From assembly GCF_901709675.1 (NCBI RefSeq), contig NC_051090.1, positions 3,097,342 to 3,161,341 on the forward strand: DNA of 64,000 nucleotides, read 5' to 3'. Shown here piece after piece: positions 9,963 to 20,800 of the stretch (its first letter is position 1; each line of letters starts with the position of its first letter). The notes below the pieces were generated by a model. It saw only the letters and a list, made by a program, of their open reading frames with translations, made no database searches and was not told the origin of the DNA. Made by a program: the position numbers and the translations under genes. Source of the DNA: Syngnathus acus (lineage: Eukaryota; Chordata; Actinopteri; Syngnathiformes; Syngnathidae).

Positions 9963-12942
9963 ATGCACTCTGATGCGGCCAGTAAGTAGTATACCTTACC
10001 GGCTCTTTTGGGTCACATTAGGACCGTTTACAGGCAACAGAACACATTCCAGACATGAATAGAAAAGCGTTCGACTCGTCCGCGTTTCCATATTATGCCA
10101 GCTCTGCGGGGTTCGATGAATTTTGTGCTATTTTGCGTCGGTCTCTTTGTATTTGCCAGCGCGACAACAAAGGCCGTGTACAGAGTCTAAATGGACTCCC
10201 AATTCCTATTCGACACCACACTTTTTTGTTGGGTGAAATTATGTATATGTTCACCCTTGTCGGCCGCCTTCCTCGATTGCAGCCGACGTGTATTTTTTCC
10301 TCCGAATGCGAGTCTTTAGTGTCGTGCTTATCTACCTGCCTTGCTATCTTTTCCCCATGTTTTAAGTCTTCGGTGACCGACGAGCGATAAGTTTCGGCTC
10401 GGGGGAGTTTAGTGGACGACGCAACGAACGTGGAAATGGGTCAAATGCCTGTGTAGGTTTTTAAGAGTGAAAATTGTGACGCAGTTGAGTTTAACATCTT
10501 GCATTTGACTTGCTCGTCCCGTTTAGCTGGCTTTCTTTTCGCCCAGGTTAGCATTTATGATGAACAGCATATTCACTTGTCTCATTTAAATACATTTTGC
10601 GTTTTTATAATGTTAAAAAGGCTTGTAAATCAGTCAGGTTTAATGTTAGTAGTGGGGGGGCAGATGGCTTTGAAAGAATCGCTCGTCCTGTCGGGGTTTT
10701 GGGGAATTGTAGTTCTTGATGGTTGTGGCCGAGCATCGCCGCCATTGGAACTCCTGGCAGAAATAGACTACAAATCCCAAGCGCACACCGCGCTTTGCTA
10801 CTTAGTAAACTCCGCGCAAGTTGCGCTGGTATTTTTGGTACGCAAGCTAACGCTAGCTTTGCCGTCTCGCTTTTAACGAACACTTTCGATTGGCATTTGA
10901 CGACCAACCGGAAACCAAATAAACACATGTTCGAGTCACGTCAAGACTCCGCCCTGTCGTTTCGTGTTCAAACATCACGCCGTTGCACTCTAAAGCTAAG
11001 CCGTGAACATCTATTGACACCGCTAGCGTTAGCCGACGGACGGTCTCGGGACTTTTGACGAGTCCGTGACGTCATCTTCGTATCTCCTCGTACTTGACTT
11101 GTGTTCCATGTCCACAATTGCTTATTATAGTTTCTTTTGACAGATTTTCAGCTGAATTCTCACTTGACTACGCTGGCCAGCATCCATAAGATCCACCACA
11201 CATTGCACAGGCTGGTAAATGTATACGACAACATGTTGTGTTTGGTTTTCAAGCGTATACTTGTTTGGCTTAAAAGCATTTGGCATCTCTTCTGGCAGAA
11301 CCTCACGGAAGACGTTGAACAGGAGAACCGCTCGTCAGGTAATATCTGCAAAGGTTTTCTTGCTTGAATGCAAGAAAACTCAACGCTTCTCAACTATAAC
11401 TTTTTTCCCTTTTTAATATCAAATTTTTGATTTTCTTTAGCTTGTTGCTCCAGAGCCATGCCCCCGAGGAAAAAGAGGAGACCCACTGCCGGAGATGACC
11501 TGTCCGCGAAGAAGAGTCGCCAGGACAGGTAGTTATTATTATTATTTTATTTCATTTAATTTTATTCTTTCTGCACTTTCAGAAAACTTGACTCTCCACT
11601 CATCCGCGAGGAGGAAACATTTTCCAGCAAGAGATGCTTGGAGTGGTTCTATGAATATGCGGGTAAGCCAACATTTTATGGATTGAAATTGCATTGTTTT
11701 GGTCATGTGATGCATAACGCTGCTCTCTGATAGGCTGTGATGACGTGGTGGGACCAGAGGGCATGGAGAAGTTCTGTGAGGACATCGGAGTGGAACCCGA
11801 GAATGTAAGATGATTGGTAGTATGTTTGGGAACTTTCCAAATGTGATATTAGATTCATTAAACTGCTCATATTGTACAGAGAAGTTTTTTGCAGATCAGA
11901 GTTGTACAAGTGTACATGTGGTGGGTTTTTAATGTAATCTCTAAGAAGGTCCAATGTTGGTGTTTCGCATATTGCAGGTGGTGATGCTAGTGCTGGCGTG
12001 GAAGTTGGACGCTCAGAGCATGGGTTACTTTACGCTGCAGGAGTGGCTGAGGGGCATGGGCTCGCTGCAGTACGTATACGACCATTTTTCTGTGTGTGTG
12101 TGGGGGGGGTTCTCCATCTGACCGACTCGTGTGCTCTCAACAGGTGCGACTCCACCGAGAGGCTGAGGAATTCGCTGGACTTCTTGAGGTCCGTCCTCAA
12201 CGATAGCACCAGCTTTAAGCACATTTACCGATACGCCTTTGATTTTGCCAGGGTGAGTCTGGCAAAAGTGAAATTACCGTGTGTGTTGGCTGGAAATGTG
12301 TTGGTTCTAAGATTGATTGATTGTGTGCTTTGGCAGGAGAAGGATCAGAGGAGTTTGGACTTGAACACGGCAAAGTGCATGCTGGGTCTTCTTTTGGGAA
12401 AGACGTGGCCCCTCTTTCCTGTCTTCAATCAGTTTCTAGAGGTAATGACGGTTGGATGTCGGGGGCCGCAGAGAAAAAAATATCATGTTATTGCATTTAC
12501 TTTGGCGTCATCCTACCAGTGTTGGAACGAGCATTGGGTTTGAAACTTGACCAATTATGTGATGTCATTTTGGTACTGTTTGAATGTCCAGCAATCAAAG
12601 TACAAAGTGGTCAACAAAGACCAGTGGTGCAACGTGTTGGAGTTCAGTCGGACAATCAACTTGGACCTCAGCAACTACGATGAGGATGGAGCCTGTAAGT
12701 CACCCCCGCCCCTTTTTTACAGGGGAAATTCTGAACAAAGGACAGAAATATTTTGCTCTTTACTTAGTAGAAGACAAATTAATGTACTTTCAGTAAATGA
12801 AGACAAGTTTTTTTTTTTGAGGGTTTCAGTATCATGAAGGCCCACGCTCGACAATGTTAACGCAAATCTTCCTTCCCTCCCACCAGGGCCTGTCTTGTTG
12901 GACGAGTTTGTGGAATGGTACAAGGAAAGACACATGTCCTAG
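9963..12942 (+). CDS. dcun1d4: DCUN1D4, DCN1-like neddylation co-E3
   Basis: DCN1-like proteins bind N-acetylated NEDD8 E2 enzymes and cullins and promote cullin neddylation; DCUN1D4 is largely nuclear in vertebrates. Eleven exons join in frame: 9963-9981, 11144-11214, 11299-11338, 11441-11528, 11583-11662, 11734-11804, 11978-12069, 12144-12252, 12337-12441, 12592-12694, 12887-12942, giving 277 residues (human 292). The N-terminus MHSDAANFQLNSHL and the nuclear-localisation-like MPPRKKRRP identify the D4 paralogue. The PONY/DCUN1 domain runs from about residue 85 to the end ([52 protein letters not shown]) and ends [11 protein letters not shown]. Exon 1 codes only six residues and is followed by a 1.16-kb CpG-containing intron. 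Confidence 0.96.
9982..11143 (+). other. DCUN1D4 intron 1
   Basis: The intron is CpG-rich near exon 1, with several in-frame but non-homologous open stretches. No exon, RNA gene or repeat was recognised. Confidence 0.5.
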
Positions 12943-14270
12943 CTACAACTGCAAAAAAGCAAACATACAAAATACTGTGATGACCGCAACAACGAGAATC
13001 AACAAGAAATAAAATCAGCCACGGGTGGGGGTGGGTAGCTGGGGAGGGGGCACGTTACCAGATTCGGTAAAGCTGGCCAGCTCGCCAGGCTTAGCCCTAA
13101 ACCCACGTTTACCACTTTTCCACCCGGAGTATGAGAAAGTATTGTGGGTGGGGAAAAAGCGAGGGGTTCAGAGTCTTAAAGGTGACCACATTTAGATAAA
13201 AAAAAGTCACGGTGGGTTGGTTACCTTGGCAGGTTTCAGCTGCTTGTGCTGTTTACTTGATTAGTGCCAGTCTTTTTTTTTGTTTTGTTTGTTTCTTCCC
13301 CTTTTTGAGGGGTGGCTTTTTTTTAGCACCAAACAAAACCACATTGCTGCTAATTCCATTCAGGCGGGCCATAGATGCCCCCCAGCCCCTTCAGCATTTA
13401 TTGGTCCCTACCGGATCAATGGATGCGTCCACTTAGCTGTGCCTCAAACTTTACCACACGTAGTTGACAGATGTACATATGTGTAAAAGTTGGGAGCCTG
13501 TTTGACGTCAAGCCCGCTGTCAATTTTGTCCCCCCATGTGTGGTTCAGTCTTCCTTTTTAGTCCGATAGTTTCAGGTAGCATCTCCCCCACTTTGCCTCC
13601 CAGTGTTGGAACGAGCATTTCTAGCGCCACCTACAAGGAATGTGGGACAGGTCGGAACTGTAAAATAGCGCTCTTGTTTTATTTTCTTTCTGTCCACATT
13701 TTTTGTCGTTTTGGCTGTGCTGTGACGCTGATTCGTCCAAATGATTTTAATATTTGCATGCAGCTCCTGACAGAGCCATTTTCTTTTCCCCCCTGTACAG
13801 AAATTTGTGAAAATGTTTTGTGTTTAGATTTTTTTTGGGGGGGGGGGGGGAGATATTCACCATCATGTTCATCGTTTGGTTTCCCAACGGGAACACATGA
13901 TTGTGTTTATCGTCGTCGTCGTTAAGACCTGGAAAAAACATACGTGCAACCTCATGGTGGAACAAGCGTTCACCCCATTGACGCCAAACGAAAAAGCTTG
14001 CTTGGCGTACGCGTTTTTTGTTTATTTATTGGCAGTGCATCCGTTGACTTGCGCACACAAATGACACCCTCACTGGTCTCACTCTGTGAAATAGACAACA
14101 CGCAGTTATGTATAGAATTAATTCATGTTCTTGTATGATCTTGTGACAATGCAGGAAGGTGAAAGTGCTTGTCCCAGCTGTATATATGTATGTAAAACTA
14201 AGTGTCTATATGTCGGTTTTCACTATAACCAATGTCTATATACTTAAATAAAAAGGGTTTATTAACTTAA
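12943..14270 (+). other. dcun1d4: DCUN1D4 3' UTR (about 1.3 kb)
   Basis: AATAAA occurs at 13007-13012 (proximal) and 14247-14252 (distal), suggesting alternative 3' ends. A 14-base G run lies at 13837-13850. No reading frame with protein-like character was seen. Confidence 0.55.
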
Positions 14271-14300
14271 CTCCACTTGGCTTGTTTGCAGCACTTTATT
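14247..14300. terminator. Interleaved poly(A) signals of convergent DCUN1D4 and LRRC66
   Basis: The plus-strand AATAAA at 14247-14252 (DCUN1D4) is followed by TTTATT at 14258-14263 and 14295-14300, which are AATAAA on the minus strand (LRRC66). The two genes therefore probably end within or across the same 60 bp. Confidence 0.5.
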
Positions 14301-14849
14301 TCTAACAAGGAAAATGTGACAAACGTGATCACACCATGACAAAGGCAATGCAGCCACAAGTGGGAAGAAGCGCAAGCTTATTTCAGGTAAGAAAATCGAC
14401 CCAGATATATATATGTACTTGCATTAACTGCAACACAGAATGGGTACAGATGTGAATATTATACAAAGTATACTGTATGTTGAAATAATAGTTTCATATT
14501 ACTCAAATGGAATTGTGAAATCAAGGTGAATTGATTAAGACATTGGGCCATCTAGTGAAAGAACAATGAATTGTTCTGCCTGCCACTGATGGGTAAAGAT
14601 CAACATTGAATTGCACTTTTCATACCAATTAATTCTAAAACTATCTAAAAATCAAATATCCAAACAGCGATGAACAGGTCCCTTCCTCCTTGGGACCAAA
14701 TCTTACAAAAATATATTACCAATTGTCATAACATGTACATATAAATTAATCATAACAGAATTAATCGCTGTTGTCTGTTTGACAATGATCAATATAGCTA
14801 ACAAATGTGCACTGTGAAAACCTTTTCAAATTGTTTTTGTTCTTCCCAT

Positions 14850-17800
14850 TTAAACTTGGCTAAGGCTTGGGGTATAAGAACTTTTGGAATCCCATGTTAA
14901 CTCCACGGCCTCATTTGACAGCGATGTTGTTGGAATAGTGGGTGGAGTCCTGATCAGAGGCGCATGTGTCCTGTATTGAAGGATGTTGTGAGGAATGTCT
15001 TCTGCAGTACTTGCTGAGGAATAAGAGATGAGGACTTCTGACGAGTCCTCTTTGGAATTCCCAGAAGTGCTACTTGGTTGGGAAGGGTTCACTTTTTCAT
15101 CCTTGTCCCATGTTTGTCTCTCAGACGACATGGCTTTCAAAGCGCTAAGTCCTCTTCTATCCTTTTCTGATGTGCCCTTCCACATCTCATCAATGCTGGA
15201 TGGAGACAAAGAATGGCCACTTAGGTTAAGAGATCTTGTCACGGATGCGTTTCCATGTTTCTGTGTAAATGACCCGGCTTCAGTTTTTTGAATCTCTTCA
15301 AGTGGAGATGGCAGGTCCGGATGTTTGGAGAGATCAGAGAAGTGGGTCCTCAGTTCCGTCCATCGTTTCTCAGCTGATGGGCCCTCAGTTGACTTCCTGA
15401 AGGGTCTCGGGGCAAGAGATGGGTATTTGGCACTGTCTGAGGAACCACGTTTTGTAGTCATTATGTTGACTCTTAATGAATCCCTGGTGGGGGGAGTATC
15501 ATTTCCAGACTCTGGACTGGAAGTGGTCTCTGGGGCAACATATGGGTTCTGGTATCTAGCTGTATAAGGTAACTGGTATCTGGCACTATAGGAGGAACCA
15601 TGTTTTGTCACGAGGTTCACCCCTGATGGATCCATGTTGGGAGTATCATCCACAGCGCCTGAATCGGGAATGGTCTTTCGGCCAAGAAATGGGTTCTGGT
15701 ATCTGGAACTGTAGGAAGAACCAAGTTCATTCTTGTTGGGGGAAATATCATACCCAGATGTTGGATTAGGAATGGTCTCCGGGGCAAGAGATGGGAGTTG
15801 GTATCTGGTACTATAGGAGGAACCATGCAGTGTAGTCATTACATCAGTGTGTCGATCCTCGGTGGAGGTATCATTTGGTGGAGACGAAGCTTTCATAATT
15901 AAACGTCTGTATTGTATCGGTGATTCACTAACCGACGTCCTTGCAGCTTCTGTCATTTCTGTTTCACATGTCTCGTCTTTGCTGTTGTTGGAGTTCTTCT
16001 CCGTTGTTGCTTGGGTCTCGACAGTCTGGGTTCCATACGGAGATTCAAGACTGAGATCATGTGACCTTCCTCTCCATTCAGAATAGTCTGTGGACTCAGC
16101 TTCATTCTTACTGCTGCTTGATGAATATAGATGTTCTTGTAGAGTAGTCGGAGCCTTTATGTCCAAGTACCTCCTTATATGCGGGATACTTGGTAGGCTC
16201 GACATTTCTTCATTTGCAGGATCCACTTCTGGTTTGTCGACGTAAATTTGTGCAGCGGTTAGTGGAGAGTCTGTGAAGCCAACTACTGTCTGCTTTTGTT
16301 TTGTTGCTCCAAAGTCACCTTCACTGAGGGGCACCACGGGTGGTTCATGTGCATGCGATGTGATTTCAAGACGCTTCCGAAAGCGAGAGAACCCAAGATG
16401 CATGTTGGCCCACCGTGACTGGAGCTCTGGATTTATCTCTGGGGTCAGGCTGCTGGTTTCATCCCCCACGGTCTCGGGAACATTGACATATTTTTCTAAT
16501 TTGATGTCGGGCTCTCTTTTGGGACTTTGAGGGACAATCATCACAGGGGATTTGAAGAAACTCTTGTTTTCATCTTTGTTCTTGTCGTCATTGTCACTTG
16601 CGGGGTCCTTTGATTTGTAATACCAAGCTTCAGATGAAACACTATCAGGAGGCAGTTGTGCCTGTGGAGATGCTGCTCTGATATCCAAACGTCTGCGGAC
16701 AGCAAAATATAACGGTGGCACTCCCTGTGTCTCCGTGGCATCAGCATTAGCATCGTCTTGTTCGTTCGAGGTGCTTGTATCTCTACCGAGGTCCACCAAG
16801 GGCCATGTTGTTCCTGTGGACTCAACTTGGCTTGGTGTGACCTCGCTATTGCTGCCGAAGAGATGAACAGGAGGGGTCAATGGGGCTTTTATGTCCAAAC
16901 GCCTTTTTAGTTGAGGATAATACCCAAGACTTGTTTCTTGATCCTGGCTTGTGTGCTCATAGAGGCCATGCTGCAGAGATTCAGGGTCAAGTGATGGCCA
17001 AAATCCTCGTGGATCATCCTCTTTATTTGCAGTTCCTTGTTCCTGTTTAATGCTGCTCGATGATGAATCTGGAGTTGGTGACAGCACTTTGAAATCTAAA
17101 CGCCTCTTGATTCTGAAAGAATCCACAAGATCAATCGAGGGCCAAGATGATTGTGGGTTAGAGCGTGGACTTTGTGATTCTTTTATTGGATGCCGAGGAA
17201 TCCCTTGCTCCTCTTGTTTTATGACGTGATGAATCATTTCATATTCATGGTCGCTGCTGGACAAAGAATCTGAAGGTGATGAAGGCGCATTGATGTTTAG
17301 ACGCCTCTTGATTCGGAGAGAATCTTCAAAATCAAGAGAAGGCCATGGAGATGATGGGTCATGACTGGATGTTGGAGGTGCTTTCATGGGGTAGCTAGAT
17401 ACATTTGCGGTTTCCTGGTCCTGCTTTGTGATGTGAATGGTCCTTTCGTCTTTAGTGTCAATGCTGGACATCGAATCTGGAGTTGGTGACAGTGCTTTGA
17501 CGTTTAGACGTCGCTTGATTCTGAAACCACCATCAAGATCAATAGAAGGCCAAGGTGATTGTGGATCATATCTTGATGCTGGAGGTGCTTCAAATGGGTA
17601 ACTTGTTACTTTCAGGATATCTTGCTCATGTTTTGTAGGTTGAGTAATTGTTTCAAGCTCATTGTCACTGCTGAATGATGAATCTGAAGTTGGTGACCGT
17701 GCTTTGATGTTTAGACGCCGCTTAATTCGCAAAGTGCTACCAAGATCAACAGAGGGCCAAGGTGCTTGTGGTTCATAACTTGATGTTGGAGGTGCTATAG

Positions 17801-20800
17801 TTAAGTACTGAGTTTCTTTGTTGGTTTGCTGGTCCTGGTTTGTGGTGTGTTTGGTCCTTTCATCTTCAGTGTCACTGTGGTACATCGAATCTGAAGTTCG
17901 TGGCAGTGCTTTGACGTTTAAACGCCGCTTAATTCTGAAAGTACCATCAAGATCAACTGAGGGCCATGGTGCTTGTAGGTCATACCTTGATGTTGGAGGT
18001 GCTTTAATGGGGTACCCTGTTACTTTTGTGATTTCCTGCTCCTCATTTGTAGGCTGATTAGTTTTTTCATGCTCACTCTCATTTCTGAATGACGAATTGG
18101 AAGTTGGTGAAGGTGCTTTGATATCTAGACGCCTTTTAATTCGGAAAGAGTCCTCAAGATTGATTAAGGGCCAAGGTGCTTGTGGGTCATGACTTGGTCT
18201 TGGCGAACCCTGAGTGGTCCCTTGCTCCTGTTTCAAGGTTGATGTCTCTGAATTTTGTGGGAGAACTTTGACATCGAGACACCTTTTAACTCGGAAAGAA
18301 TCCTCAAGCTCAATAGAAGGCCAAGGGGCTTCTGGGTCATAACTTGATGCCGGAGGTGATGTAACGGGGTGCCTTGTTACATTTTTGATCTCTTGCACCT
18401 GCTCAATGATGGGATGAGTAAGTTCATCCTCACTGGATGATAAATATGAAGTTGACGATTTGATGTCCAGATGCCTCTTAATTCTGAAAGAATCCTCAAG
18501 ATCAATAGAAGGGGCGTTTGGATCATAAATTAGCATTGGTGACACTTCAGTGGTGTACTTAGTTACTTTAGTGATATCGCTGTTGTTGCTGGATGATGAA
18601 TCAGACGGTGAAGGTGCTTGGACATTTAAACGCCTTTTGATTCTGAAAGAATCCTCAAGATCAATTGAGGGCCAAGGTTGATCATAATTTTGTGTTGGAG
18701 CGTGCCTGGTTACTTTCATGGTGTCTTGCTCCAGGTTTTGAATGTGATTATTCATTTCATCATCACTGTCGGATGACGCATCCAAAGTTTGTGGTGGTAC
18801 TTTGACATCTAGTCTCCTCTTAATTCTGAAAGAATCCTCAAGAGTAGTAGAGGGCCAGGGTGCTTGTAGGTCATATTTTGGTGTTGGCGATGCTCCAGTG
18901 GGGTACATAGTTACTTCAGTGATGTCTTTCTTTTTCTCTGTGATATGATGAATTTCATACTCACTGCTAAACGATGAATCTGAAGGTGGTGGAGGTGCTT
19001 TGACATCAAGACGCCTCTTGATTCGGAAAGACTCCTCAAGATCTATTGAGGGCCAGGGTATTTGTGGGTCATGACTTTGTGTTGGTGACACGTGAGCAGG
19101 ATACCTAGTAACTTCAGTGCCTCCTTGTTTGTGTTCTGTGATGTGGTGAGTTGTTCCATGATCACTGTCACTGCTGAACGAGGAATCTGAAGGTGGTGGA
19201 AGTGCTTTGACGTCGAGACGCCTCTTGATTCGGAAAGAATCCTCAAGATCTATTAAGGGCCAATGTGAGTGTTGGTCATGACTTAGTGTTGTTTCATGCT
19301 CACTGTCGCTGCTGAACGATGAATCCGAAGGTGGTGAAGGTGCTTTGATGTTTAGACGTCTCTTAATTCTGAATGAATCCTCAAGATCAATTGAGGGCCA
19401 AGGTGATTCTGGGCTATAACCTAGTGTTGGAGTGGCTTTATTGGGGTTACTAGTTATTTTTAGGGTCCCATGCTCCTGCTTTTGAGTGTAGTACATTGTT
19501 TGATCTTCAATTGTGGAAGTTGAACCTGAAGTTGGTGGCATTGGTTTGACATCAAGACGTCTTTTGATTCTGAAAGAATCCTCAAGGTCAATTGAGGGCC
19601 AAGGTGATTCTGGGCTATAACCTGGTGTTGGAGTGGCTTTATTGGGGTTACTCGTTACTTTTAGGGTCCCATGCTCCTGCTTTTGAGTGTAGTACATTGT
19701 TTCCTCTTCACTGTCAATACTAGAAGTTGAACCTGAAGGTGGTGACAGAGGTTTGACGTCAAGATACCTTTTAATTCTGAAAGAATCATCAAGATCAATC
19801 AATCGTGGGTTATAACTTAGTGTTGGAGGTGGTTTAATGGGGTAACTAGTCACTTCAATGGTCCCTTGCTCCTGTTTTTGTGTGGAGTACAGTTTTTCAT
19901 CTTCACTGTCAATACTGGAAGTTGAATGTGAAGTTGGTGACAGTGGTTTGACATCTAGATGCCTCTTAGTTTTGAAAGAATCCTCAAGATCAATTGCAGG
20001 CCAAGGTGCTTTTGGGTCATATCTCGAGGATACATTTGATGGAGACTGTGGCATGCTGGCCCATGTTACCTCTTCACTGTCACTGTTTGAAGCAGAATCA
20101 GGATGCGTTGACTTCACATTTAGGTCCCTTTCAATGTAAGGAATCTGCTGAGGGTCAATGACGGCGGGCCACCTAGTGTCTTTGGACTTTGTGAGGCGTA
20201 TTGATCCATCCTCAGAGTCTTCGCCGGATGAGGAATCTAATGTTAGTGATGGTGATTTGATATCTAAGCGTCTTTGGACTGAGATGGTATGCTCAAGATC
20301 AATCGCTGGCCACTGCGTTTGTGAATCAAGTTGTTGTGATTCTTCACTGTCACTGCCGGAGAAAGAAGTTGAAGGTGCGACTCCTGCTGTCACCACCCTT
20401 CCTGTCGTGTGTTTATCCCTGAAGCTTCTCTCACGCACTTTGAAATCCATTCGTCTCTGGACACGCATTGAGTTATCGAAATCAATTTCAGGCCACCAAA
20501 GTTCTGTGTCCTGATCCAGGCTATGTTCATATCGATTCTCAGACTTCAAACTAGCAAGGTTGTCGAAGACCTTGGTTTCAGCGTAGCTCCTGCTCACCTT
20601 CTCTTCTTGCAGATCTGGGTTGACTGTGTATTGGGTAAGTTGATCGTCACTCATGTACGAACTGGAGCCGGACGAGTGTTTTCTGCTCAGTCTTGGCATA
20701 ATTTGTCGGGTGTAGTTAAAAGAACCCATGGGGCTGCTGGTTCTCGGAGATGTGCTGCGGACAGAGTCGCTGAAGTCAAATTGTTCTTCCTCATCTTCGA

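Noticed and set aside
10055-10390. 111-codon open frame in DCUN1D4 intron 1
   Set aside because: It resembles no known family, lies just after a canonical donor, and has no splice or promoter support. It is likely chance in CpG-rich DNA.
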